Assembly: GCA_963722175.1 (NCBI GenBank)
Contig: CAVRKA010000002.1
Span: 124,001 to 188,000 of the forward strand
Direction: 5' to 3'
DNA length: 64,000 bases
Source of the DNA: WHSW01 sp963722175
GTDB lineage: Bacteria; Actinomycetota; Thermoleophilia; Solirubrobacterales; 70-9
Every line of letters starts with the position of its first letter. Positions within the stretch are counted from its first letter, which is position 1. The translations under genes and the position numbers were made by a program. Positions 52,717-59,951 of the stretch are shown here, one piece after another. The notes beneath the pieces are model-generated. The model searched no databases, was not told the origin of the DNA, and worked only from the letters and a program-made list of their open reading frames with translations.

Positions 52717-52905
52717 ATGCAGCTCAGCTGCCCGGTTTGCGACTTCGTCGAGTCACGCGCCCATCGGGCCTGGCGGCTCGAGCTCTGTCCCCGCTGCCGG
52801 CGGCAGGGGCGACAGGTCTACCTGGCCGAGGCTCCGCGTCACGACCCGCGGTTGTCGCTTGACAGCGCCGCGCGCGCGTCCGTAGGCTCGAAATCCGAGC
52901 CGTAG
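52717..52905 (+). CDS. Zinc-ribbon microprotein
   Basis: 62 residues from ATG 52717 (or 64 from GTG 52711). Two C-x-x-C knuckles: LSCPVCDF (Cys5, Cys8) and LCPRCRRQ (Cys24, Cys27), 15 residues apart, then a basic stretch and a flexible tail. A purine-rich ribosome-binding region (GGGGGAGAGAGGACAG) lies just upstream. It could bind nucleic acid or act as a small adaptor. Starts 21 bp before the Tat-exported peptidase-like gene, so co-transcription is possible. No named family. Confidence 0.55.
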   Translation: MQLSCPVCDFVESRAHRAWRLELCPRCRRQGRQVYLAEAPRHDPRLSLDSAARASVGSKSEP

Positions 52906-52925
52906 TCGAGGCTCGGGGGGTTCGG

Positions 52926-54887
52926 ATGAGCGACGGAGGGTTGACAAGGCGAAGCCTGCTCGAGCGCGCGGCGCTGGGCGCGTCGTCGCTGGCGCTCGGG
53001 TCGCAGTTCCTGCCGACGCTGGCGACGGCCGGCCGCGGGCACCGCAACGCGATCCCGCTGCCGAGCCCGGCGCAGGTCCGCACCGACTTCCAGAAGATGG
53101 TCGACTTCGGCCCGCGGTTGACCGGCTCGGACGCCCACAACCGCTTCATCGCCTGGCTCGAGCGCGAGTTCGTCGCCGCCGGCTGTGAGCTGCTGCCCTG
53201 CGACGTCTACGAGACCAACCGCTGGCTCGCCGGCGACTACGGGCTCGAGCTGCTCGAGGGGCCGGAGGCCGGGCCGGCGAGGATCGCGACCTACTTCCCG
53301 CGCTCGCAGGAGACGCCGGCCGAAGGCGTCACCGGGCCGCTCGTCTACGCCGGCTCGCCGCCGCCGCCGAGCCTCAACGGCGCCGACCTCGGGGCGCTGC
53401 AGGCGGGGTTGGCCCGCTACCCGGACGACCTCGCCGGCTGGGCCAGCGCGTTGCCGAGCACGCTCTCGGGCAGTACGGAGGGCAGCATCCTGCTCGTCGA
53501 CCTGCCGCTCCCGGTGCCGCTGCACGCCGGCGTCTTCGCGCCCCTGATCACCCACTACTCAGACGACGAGTCGCTCGCCGAGCTGGCGCTGATCGACTAC
53601 AAGCGGACCTGGCTCGTCCCCGGCCTGCAGATGCCGCTCGCCCCGTTCGCCGGCCTCGGCGCTGCCGGCGTCGTCCTCATCCTCGACGCCTCCTACGAGG
53701 CCCTCCTCGGCTCCTACCTCCCGTTCGAGGCGGGCTACGAGGACGTGCCCGCGCTTTACGTCGATCGCGACACCGGGGCGCAGCTCCGCGCCCAGTCGGT
53801 CGCGCGCCCACGGACCCGGCTGACCCTGACTGCGACCCGCGAGCAGGTGCCGACGCCGAGCGTCACGGCGGTGCTCCCGGGCCGCAGCGAGGAGACGATC
53901 ATCTTCAACACCCACACCGACGGCCAGGGGTTCGTCGAGGAGAACGGTGGCGTCGCCTTCGTCCAGCTCGCCCGCCACTTCGGCTCGCTGCCGCCGGCCG
54001 AGCGGCTCGAGCGCACGCTCGTCTTCGCCGCCTGGCCCGGGCACATGACCAACGACCTCCCCCAGGCGACGGGCTGGATCGAGGCCCACGAGGAGATCGT
54101 CGAGCGGGCCGCCGCCGCGCTCACCGTCGAGCACCTCGGCTGCAGCGAGTGGGTCGACTCGATCGACAAGGGCTACCACGCGACCGGGCAGGCGGAGCTG
54201 TTCGCGGTCTGGACCAACCAGGGGCCGATCTTCGAGCAGACGAAGGCCGCGATCGCCGCCCACGACCTGCCGCGGACGCCGATGTTGCGGGCCCCGGCGC
54301 AGTTCGGGGTCGGCGGCCCGTTCCACTCGGCCGGCATCCCCCAGATCGGCGCGATCGCCGGGCCCGAGTACCTGCTCAACATCGTCGACGACGGCGACAT
54401 GGACAAGCTCGACGCCGAGCTCGCCTCGCGTCAGATCGCCTTCGTCGCCGATCTGACCAGGCGGCTCGACGTGATCGACGCCGCGGAGCTCGCGGACGGC
54501 GATCCCACGCTCGGCAGCCCGGCGCCCGGCGGTGGCTTCGAGTCCTCCGACGCGCAGCCGGTGGCCGAGGAATGCGGTCCCGCTCGCAAGCTTGTCGTCG
54601 ACGCCGGTCGCCGCCGGCGCCTGATCATCCTCTGGCACGGGCGCGGCCCGGAGGGAACGGCGCAGCTCAGCGTTTGGGCGCGCGGCGGCCCGTTGAAGGG
54701 CATTTCGGTCGAGCTGCGCCAGGGCGGCCGGACCCTGGCCCGCAGCGGTCGGCTCACGGTCCGGGCGAGGGAGCTCGGGGTCGTTCTCTCCCGGCCCGGC
54801 GGCAAGGCGTTCGCCGACGGGCGCTACACGCTCGCGGTCCGGCTCGCCGGCAAGCCGATCGGTCGCCGGGTGGTCGGCGTCGCCTGA
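52926..54887 (+). CDS. Tat-exported M28-like peptidase homologue with atypical metal ligands
   Basis: 653 residues with a Tat signal (LTRRSLLERAALGASSLALG). Aminopeptidase M28-type layout: an entry segment MVDFGPRLTGSDAHNRFIAWLE, a PA-like insertion (about 180-310) and a catalytic-like core. Where M28 enzymes have H-x-D..D-N-x-S-G..E-E, this one has NTHTDGQGFVEENGGVAF and FAAWPGHMTND: only the first His-x-Asp is clear and the E-E pair is missing. EHLGCSEW stands at the fourth ligand. The ~100-residue C-terminus is a beta domain. Either a different metal site or a non-catalytic binding protein. Extracellular. Confidence 0.75.
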   Translation: MSDGGLTRRSLLERAALGASSLALGSQFLPTLATAGRGHRNAIPLPSPAQVRTDFQKMVDFGPRLTGSDAHNRFIAWLEREFVAAGCELLPCDVYETNRWLAGDYGLELLEGPEAGPARIATYFPRSQETPAEGVTGPLVYAGSPPPPSLNGADLGALQAGLARYPDDLAGWASALPSTLSGSTEGSILLVDLPLPVPLHAGVFAPLITHYSDDESLAELALIDYKRTWLVPGLQMPLAPFAGLGAAGVVLILDASYEALLGSYLPFEAGYEDVPALYVDRDTGAQLRAQSVARPRTRLTLTATREQVPTPSVTAVLPGRSEETIIFNTHTDGQGFVEENGGVAFVQLARHFGSLPPAERLERTLVFAAWPGHMTNDLPQATGWIEAHEEIVERAAAALTVEHLGCSEWVDSIDKGYHATGQAELFAVWTNQGPIFEQTKAAIAAHDLPRTPMLRAPAQFGVGGPFHSAGIPQIGAIAGPEYLLNIVDDGDMDKLDAELASRQIAFVADLTRRLDVIDAAELADGDPTLGSPAPGGGFESSDAQPVAEECGPARKLVVDAGRRRRLIILWHGRGPEGTAQLSVWARGGPLKGISVELRQGGRTLARSGRLTVRARELGVVLSRPGGKAFADGRYTLAVRLAGKPIGRRVVGVA

Positions 54888-54895
54888 CGCGACAC

Positions 54896-54929
54896 GACCC
54901 GGGTCCAATCGCCTCAGCGGACCCGGGTC
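54896..54929 (+). terminator. Terminator-like hairpin after the M28-like gene
   Basis: GACCCGGGTCC (54896-54906), 12-nt loop, GGACCCGGGTC (54919-54929): eleven perfect base pairs starting 8 bp after the stop codon. No T-tract follows, so it may act as a Rho-assisted or RNA-stabilising hairpin. Confidence 0.6.
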
Positions 54930-54980
54930 GCATCCCGCACCTCTCGTTGCCTGTCCCAGCTCTCCAGCTGCTCCCGATGG

Positions 54981-55089
54981 TAAGGGCGAAAGCCGATTCG
55001 GCAAACGGATATTCGTCCAACCTTGCCTACAGGGCTAAAGATTCGCGGCCGGCGGGGCGCTGAAAACGGGTTGACGATCAACGAGCGCC
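54981..55089 (+). promoter_or_regulatory. Structured, less GC-rich leader region upstream of the TIM-barrel glycosidase
   Basis: Several stem-loops in series: GGCGAAAGCC (GAAA tetraloop), GGCAA...TTGCC enclosing GGA...TCC (55000-55026), TACAGGGCTAAAG (55028-55040), and a nested stem GGCGCT / GTTGA-cga-TCAAC / AGCGCC (55056-55089). TTGACG (55071) and TAAGAT (55092-55097) also fit a promoter 6 nt before GTG 55104. It may be a promoter with dyad sites or an RNA element; the class is not identified. Confidence 0.35.
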
Positions 55090-55103
55090 GCTAAGATCGT
55101 CCG

Positions 55104-56411
55104 GTGAGTCCAGTCGGCTGGCGAGGTGCATGGATGCAGGGCCTGGTCGCCCTCGTGCTCCTGCTCGGCTTCGCCGCGAGCGCCCACGCAGCCGCTCCCA
55201 ACTACGGCGTCGTCCCCCAGAACGGGGCCGTGCCCTCGAAGGCCGAAGTCGAGGAGATGGCGGCCGGCGGGGTCACCGGCATCCGTCTGATCCTGCACTG
55301 GCCCTCGGTCGAGAGCGTGCCCGGCCAGTACAACTGGAGCAGCGTCGACGCGATGGTCCGGGAGACGACCAACTACGGGGTGAAGCCGTTCTTCTTCCTC
55401 TACGGCACCCCCAACTGGGCGGCGAAGATCGACGGGCACGGCAAGTGCGACACGCGCGACTGCTCGACGTACGCGCCGACCTCGGGCAAGACGCGGCGGG
55501 CGTTCGCGGACTTCGCGGCCGCTGCCGTGAAGCGGTACGGGCCCGGCGGAGACTTCTTCAAGGACCCGGACGGCAACGGCGGTGCGCGGCCGATGGCGAC
55601 GACGACCGATTTCGCCCTCGACCTCGGGTTGATCCCCTGCGAGCCGGTCCCGCTCCCCGGCTGCGACGACGATGAGCCGCCCGTCGACCCGCCGGGCCCC
55701 CCGCCGCCGCCCGACCCGCCGCCGGAGCCGCCGCCTCCGCCGCCAAGCCCGCCGCCGCCACCCGACCAGCCGCCCTGCGGCTGCACGGAGGAGCACCCGC
55801 TGCGCGCCTGGCAGCTCTGGAACGAGCAGAACTCGCCCAAGTACTTCTCGCCGAAGCGGGACACGGAGGCGTACGCGAAGCTGGTCAAGAAGGCCGGCGC
55901 GGCGATCCACAAGGTCGACCCCGGCGCCGACGTCGTCCTCGGCGGCACCTGGGGCCCGGCGAACGCCGAGAAGGTCGTGCTCCCGAACAAGCCGTATCTG
56001 CAAGAGCTCTACGCGGTCAAGGGAATCAAGAAGGCCTTCGACTCGATTGCGCTGCATCCGTACGCCGCCAACACCGCTGCGTCGGTCCAGCAGCTGAAGG
56101 AGGCGCGCAAGGTCGTCAAGAAGGAGGGCGATCGGAAGGTCGGCGTCTGGGTGACCGAGATCGGCTGGGCCGCCGACGGGCCGACGACGAACCCCTACGT
56201 GAAGGGGACGGACGGCCAGGCGAAGCTGCTGCGCAAGACGCTGTCGAAGTTCGAGCACGGGTACAACCTCAGGGGCGTGTTCTGGTACTCGTGGCGCGAC
56301 CTGCCCGGCGGGGACACGATCTGCGAGTGGTGCGGGTACGCCGGGCTGCGCAACGTCGACGGGTCACCGAAGCCGGCCTGGCAGGAGTTCTCGACCCTGG
56401 CGAAGGGCTGA
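55104..56411 (+). CDS. Secreted TIM-barrel glycoside hydrolase (clan GH-A-like) with internal proline-rich insertion
   Basis: 435 residues with a signal peptide (LVALVLLLGFAASAHAA). TIM-barrel motifs: GVTGIRLILHWPSVES (strand 2), YGVKPFFFLYGTPNWA (strand 3), AWQLWNEQNSPKYF with acid/base Glu241 after strand 4, FDSIALHPY, and VGVWVTEIGW with nucleophile Glu352 after strand 7. Between strands 3 and 4 is an insertion of roughly 80 residues (about 150-232) whose core (192-224) is almost only Pro and acidic residues, flanked by Cys. GH39/GH5-like enzyme on plant or microbial polysaccharide; family not certain. GTG start lies 6 nt after TAAGAT and has no Shine-Dalgarno. Confidence 0.83.
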   Translation: MSPVGWRGAWMQGLVALVLLLGFAASAHAAAPNYGVVPQNGAVPSKAEVEEMAAGGVTGIRLILHWPSVESVPGQYNWSSVDAMVRETTNYGVKPFFFLYGTPNWAAKIDGHGKCDTRDCSTYAPTSGKTRRAFADFAAAAVKRYGPGGDFFKDPDGNGGARPMATTTDFALDLGLIPCEPVPLPGCDDDEPPVDPPGPPPPPDPPPEPPPPPPSPPPPPDQPPCGCTEEHPLRAWQLWNEQNSPKYFSPKRDTEAYAKLVKKAGAAIHKVDPGADVVLGGTWGPANAEKVVLPNKPYLQELYAVKGIKKAFDSIALHPYAANTAASVQQLKEARKVVKKEGDRKVGVWVTEIGWAADGPTTNPYVKGTDGQAKLLRKTLSKFEHGYNLRGVFWYSWRDLPGGDTICEWCGYAGLRNVDGSPKPAWQEFSTLAKG

Positions 56412-56415
56412 GCCG

Positions 56416-56433
56416 GCGCCGCCGCGGCGGCGC
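56416..56433 (+). terminator. GC palindrome after the glycosidase gene
   Basis: GCGCCGCCGCGGCGGCGC is a perfect 18-bp palindrome 5 bp after the stop, followed by TCCCCCCTT. It could act as a terminator, although the loop would be very tight and the T-tract is short. Confidence 0.4.
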
Positions 56434-56500
56434 TCCCCCCTTGACGACCGCGTCGGACCGTGGTCGCAGGCGCGTGAACTCATCGCCGGGCGGTACTGCT

Positions 56501-56527
56501 AACCGTTCCCTAACGGTTTGCTAATAT
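56501..56527. promoter_or_regulatory. Candidate operator/promoter upstream of the c-di-AMP riboswitch
   Basis: AACCGTT-CCCT-AACGGTT (56501-56518) is a perfect inverted repeat with 7-bp arms, immediately followed by TAATAT (56522-56527), a good -10. The -35 position lies under the repeat, which fits an activator or repressor site. The core CGTTCCCTAACGG also occurs upstream of kdd. Confidence 0.5.
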
Positions 56528-56539
56528 GCCGCCTCCTGC

Positions 56540-56660
56540 TGAACCCCCGCCAACAGAGGCGGGGGACGGGGGACCCACTAGTTGGGGCGAATCGCGGCCA
56601 GCGCGGCCGTGTAGCGCAAGCTCTAAGCGCGAGCCCGTCAGCTAACCCCGTAAGCAACAG
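56540..56660 (+). ncRNA. c-di-AMP riboswitch (ydaO-yuaA type)
   Basis: The conserved blocks occur in order: GGGGGACCCACTAGTTGGGGCGAATC (seen as GGGACCCA then TTGGGGCGAAT), then GTAGCGCAAGCTCTAAGC, and GAGCCCGTCAGCTAACCCCG followed by TAAGC. A CCCCCGCC/GGCGGGGG stem at 56542-56566 may serve the switch or P1 region. In Actinobacteria this riboswitch typically precedes genes for wall hydrolases of the Rpf/NlpC type, as here (ATG 56681). High c-di-AMP normally turns expression off. Confidence 0.85.
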
Positions 56661-56680
56661 AGCGGAACGTAAACCGAATC

Positions 56681-57139
56681 ATGGCTTTGCTGACGAACGT
56701 CAAACCTCGCCTGTACGCGCTCGCGATTGCCGCGCTGGCCGCGCTCGCGATCGGCGCGATCTCGGTTACCGCGGCCGGCGCTTCGAGCTCGGGCGGCGTC
56801 GGGACCCTGTCGAGCGGCGGCACCGATCGCCCTTCGCACGGCGGCACCAACTCCCGTGTCAACGACCGCTACGCGAAGATCTGGACCTCCGAGATCTCCG
56901 GCGCCGAGAAGCGCTGGGCGCACCGCACCGCGGAGTGCGAGTCCGGCGGCGATCCGAACGCGATCGGCGGCGGCGGTTCCTACCGTGGCGCCTTTCAGTT
57001 CATGAGGTCGACCTGGAAGGCGGCGCCGAAGAGCCCGGGCGGCGATCCGATCGCCTATCCCTTCCGCACCCAGGCCGTCGTAGCGGTGATGCTGAAGCGG
57101 GCCGACGGCGCCGGCCACTGGCCGGTCTGCGGCCGCTGA
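56681..57139 (+). CDS. Resuscitation-promoting-factor-like transglycosylase (secreted wall hydrolase)
   Basis: 152 residues. Signal/anchor helix LYALAIAALAALAIGAISVTA, a Gly/Ser-rich linker, then an Rpf/lysozyme-like domain: HRTAECESGGDPNA with catalytic Glu87 in CESGG, YRGAFQFMRSTWKAAP, and AVVAVMLKRADGAGHWPVCG. The last Cys can pair with Cys86 as in Rpf. Such enzymes cleave the peptidoglycan glycan strand and promote growth resumption. Expression is placed under a c-di-AMP riboswitch directly upstream. Confidence 0.85.
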   Translation: MALLTNVKPRLYALAIAALAALAIGAISVTAAGASSSGGVGTLSSGGTDRPSHGGTNSRVNDRYAKIWTSEISGAEKRWAHRTAECESGGDPNAIGGGGSYRGAFQFMRSTWKAAPKSPGGDPIAYPFRTQAVVAVMLKRADGAGHWPVCGR

Positions 57140-57154
57140 GCGGGCACCGTACCT

Positions 57155-57173
57155 GATACCCCTCCGGGGTATC
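57155..57173. promoter_or_regulatory. CsoR-type operator (GATACCCC-TCC-GGGGTATC)
   Basis: Perfect 8-bp inverted arms with a 3-nt centre, the classical CsoR/RcnR-type G-tract palindrome (TACCCC...GGGGTA), 39 bp before the csoR start. Autoregulation by copper-released CsoR is expected. Confidence 0.75.
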
Positions 57174-57211
57174 GATACAATCAGCCTTCCGAAGCGCGCG
57201 AAAGGAAGGCG

Positions 57212-57505
57212 ATGACCGAGCCGGCGCCCATTCCCGGGTACCTCGACGACAAGGACGACCTGCTGAAGCGATTGCGCCGGATCTCCGGCCAGGTCGGCGG
57301 GCTCGAGCGGATGATCGCCGAGGAGCGGTACTGCATCGACATCCTCACCCAGGTCTCCGCCGTCCAGGCGGCGCTCGACAAGGTGGCCCTGGGCGTGCTC
57401 GATGACCACGCCCGCCACTGCGTCGTCGACGCCGGCGTGGGCGATCGCGAGGAGCGCACGGAGGAGATGATGGGCGCGATCGCGCGCCTGCTCCGAAGCC
57501 GCTGA
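57212..57505 (+). CDS. csoR: Copper-sensing transcriptional repressor CsoR
   Basis: 97 residues, all-helical. The Cu(I) ligands are all present with the same spacing as in M. tuberculosis CsoR (Cys36/His61/Cys65): here Cys41 in ERYCIDILTQ, His66 and Cys70 in DDHARHC, with Tyr40 at the second-shell position. LLKRLRRISGQVGGLERMI is the conserved DNA-binding first helix. FrmR-type formaldehyde sensing is less likely because of the full X-H-C copper set. No copper ATPase or chaperone gene is adjacent; the next gene is a GH31 enzyme. Confidence 0.85.
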   Translation: MTEPAPIPGYLDDKDDLLKRLRRISGQVGGLERMIAEERYCIDILTQVSAVQAALDKVALGVLDDHARHCVVDAGVGDREERTEEMMGAIARLLRSR

Positions 57506-57556
57506 GGCGCAGACCGGTGATTAGCCGCTTCCGCGACGGCTAGCCTAGGCGGCCGC

Positions 57557-59941
57557 ATGGGGAGGATGTCGCCGACGCTGCCGACGATCGCGTTCGCCGT
57601 GGCGGCGGTCCTCGCCGGCAGCGGGTCGGCAGCGGCCGCGCCGCCGGCGCCGACCGAGATCCGCGACGGACCGGCGCGCTTCCAGGTCCTCTCGCCAACC
57701 CTGATCCGGCTCGAGTACGCCGACGACCGCAGCTTCGAGGACCGGCCGACCCTGACCGTGCCGATCCGCGGCGCCGAGCCGGTCGAGGTCCGGACCCGGG
57801 TCCGCGAGGGCGTCCGCGAGATCCGCACCACGAGCCTCGTGCTCCGTTACCGAATCGGATCCGGCCCGTTCACGTCCAGGAACCTTCGGCTGAAGGTCGA
57901 GACGCCGACCACGACTCGCCGCGTGCGACCAGGGTTTCCCGGCACCTCGCCGGTTCCCTCGAGCTCGTCCGCGCCGCTGTTCCCGCCGCCGAACCCGGAC
58001 CCCGACCCGGCGCCGGTGACCGCCGGCAACCTCGGCGGCTGGCACCGCGGCCTCGACAGCCAGAGCGGGCCGGTGTCGCTGCACGACGGCCTCCTTTCCA
58101 CCGAGGGCTGGTACCTGCTCGACGACACGAGCTCCCCGCTGCTGATCGACCAGGGGCGCTGGTACGCCGAGCGCCCGGACCACCGGGGTGCGTACCAGGA
58201 CGGCTACCTGTTCGCCTACGGCGACGACTACGCCGTAGCGCTCGCCGACCTCCGCAACCTGACCGGGCCGGCGCCACTGCTGCCGCGCAACGCGTTCGGA
58301 AACTGGTTCTCGCGTTACCAGGGATACAGCGACGTCGACTACCACGCGCTGCTCGCCCGCTTCCGCGCCGCGCGCGTGCCGATCGACGTCCTCGTCATCG
58401 ATACCGACTACAAGTGGCCGCGCAACTGGAACGGCTGGCAGTGGACGCCCAACTACTTCCAGGACCCGAGCCGCTTCCTCGACTGGACCGCCCGGCAGGG
58501 GGTCGACGTGACCCTGAACGTGCACCCGTCGATCAGCACCGACGACCCGAGCTTCGCGGCCGCCAGCGCGACGGCGGGCGGGCTGATCGACGGCGGCGAT
58601 CGCTGCCGCGTGTTCATGCACGACCCGGAGGCGAGCTGCGCCGTCTGGGACTGGGCGCAGCGCGACGACGTCAGCTCCTACTTCTCCCTCCACGAGCCGT
58701 TCGAGCTCGGCGGGGTCGACAACTGGTGGCTCGACTACTGCTGCGACGAGAGCCGGGCGAGCGCCGCCGGGCTGCCCGCCGATACCTGGATCAACTACCT
58801 CTACGCCCAGCGCCAGCGCGAGCGCGGCCTGCGCTGGCTGCCGCTGTCGCGGATCGGCTCGTCGCTGTTCGACTACGGCGCCGCGACGGCCGGTATCTGG
58901 GCCGAGCATCGCAGCGCGATCCATTTCACCGGCGACACGACCAGCACCTGGGAGATGCTCGACTTCCAGACCCGGTTCACGGCGGCCGAGGGCGCCGGGA
59001 TCGGCCTTCCCTACGTCTCCCACGACATCGGCGGCTTCCACGGCGACCTGCTCCCGGACGAGATGTACGTGCGCTGGATCCAGTCCGGCCTCGTGCAGCC
59101 GATCCTGCGCCTGCACTCCGATCACGCCCCGCGGCTCCCCTGGGAGTACGACGGCAGGGCGAAGGAGATCGCGGCGCTGTTCCTGCGGCTGCGCGAGTCG
59201 TACGTGCCCTATCTCTACACGCTCGCCCGCGAGGCATACGACACCGGGCTGCCGCTGGCCCGGCCGATGTACCTGTCCTGGCCGCGCAGCGGCGACGCCT
59301 ACCGCTTCGACCGCCAGTACATGCTCGGCGACCAGCTGCTGGTCGCGCCGGTCGCCGCGCCCGGCGACCCGGCCCGCAAGCGGGTCTGGTTCCCGCCCGG
59401 CGATTGGGTCGACCTGTTCACCGGGGAGGTGCACTCCGGCCCGCGCGCCGAGACGCTCCTGGTGCCCCTGGAGCGGATGCCGCTCTTCGCCCGCGCGGGA
59501 TCGATCGTCCCCCGCCAGGACTACGCCGACCGGGCCGGCGAGCGGGCACCCGACCCGCTGATCCTCAACGTCTACGCCGGCGCCGACGGAGAATTCGAGC
59601 TCTACGAGGACGAGGGGGTCGGTTTCGGTTACCGGCAGGGCAGGTTCACGCGGACCCCGCTGAGCTGGAGCGAGGACGGGGAATCGGCGACGCTGACGAT
59701 CGGGCCCGCCGACGGCGCGTACCCCGGCGATCGGGCGGGGCGCAGATACAGCGTCAGGGTGCTCGGGGTCGAGGAGCCGAGCGAGGTCACGGTCGAGGCC
59801 AGATCCGGCGCTCGGAAGGTCACCGATGTCAGCTACGACGACGGGGCGCGGCTGCTGACGATCGAGACCCCGCGGTTGAGCACTCGGCGAGGCGGCGGCC
59901 TGGCGATCGCGTTCGCTGAGGCTGGCCGCGGGCGTCCCTAG
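57557..59941 (+). CDS. Secreted GH31 family alpha-glucosidase/xylosidase
   Basis: 794 residues with a signal peptide (TIAFAVAAVLAGSGSAAAA). GH31 layout: an N-terminal beta domain (up to about 230), then a (beta/alpha)8 barrel starting RNAFGNWFSRYQGYSD, nucleophile Asp393 in VDNWWLDYCCDES, acid/base Asp460 in HFTGDTTSTW, and the conserved PYVSHDIGGFHGD. C-terminal beta domains include QLLVAPVAAPGDPARKRVWF. It hydrolyses alpha-glucosides or alpha-xylosides outside the cell. A Pro/Ser-rich stretch (SSSSAPLFPPPNPDPDP) inside the N-terminal domain is unusual. ATG 57557 is used; ATG 57566 is possible. Confidence 0.88.
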   Translation: MGRMSPTLPTIAFAVAAVLAGSGSAAAAPPAPTEIRDGPARFQVLSPTLIRLEYADDRSFEDRPTLTVPIRGAEPVEVRTRVREGVREIRTTSLVLRYRIGSGPFTSRNLRLKVETPTTTRRVRPGFPGTSPVPSSSSAPLFPPPNPDPDPAPVTAGNLGGWHRGLDSQSGPVSLHDGLLSTEGWYLLDDTSSPLLIDQGRWYAERPDHRGAYQDGYLFAYGDDYAVALADLRNLTGPAPLLPRNAFGNWFSRYQGYSDVDYHALLARFRAARVPIDVLVIDTDYKWPRNWNGWQWTPNYFQDPSRFLDWTARQGVDVTLNVHPSISTDDPSFAAASATAGGLIDGGDRCRVFMHDPEASCAVWDWAQRDDVSSYFSLHEPFELGGVDNWWLDYCCDESRASAAGLPADTWINYLYAQRQRERGLRWLPLSRIGSSLFDYGAATAGIWAEHRSAIHFTGDTTSTWEMLDFQTRFTAAEGAGIGLPYVSHDIGGFHGDLLPDEMYVRWIQSGLVQPILRLHSDHAPRLPWEYDGRAKEIAALFLRLRESYVPYLYTLAREAYDTGLPLARPMYLSWPRSGDAYRFDRQYMLGDQLLVAPVAAPGDPARKRVWFPPGDWVDLFTGEVHSGPRAETLLVPLERMPLFARAGSIVPRQDYADRAGERAPDPLILNVYAGADGEFELYEDEGVGFGYRQGRFTRTPLSWSEDGESATLTIGPADGAYPGDRAGRRYSVRVLGVEEPSEVTVEARSGARKVTDVSYDDGARLLTIETPRLSTRRGGGLAIAFAEAGRGRP

Positions 59942-59951
59942 GCTCTCACGG

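Noticed and set aside
55000..55040. c-di-GMP-I (GEMM) riboswitch
   Set aside because: GGCAAAC and TACAGGGCTAAAG resemble parts of it, but the invariant GACGCAAAGC block is missing and the strand pairs differently.
55690..55780. CRISPR-like or tandem repeat array in the CCG-rich tract
   Set aside because: The repeats are codon-level Pro runs in frame with the glycosidase, with no spacer structure.
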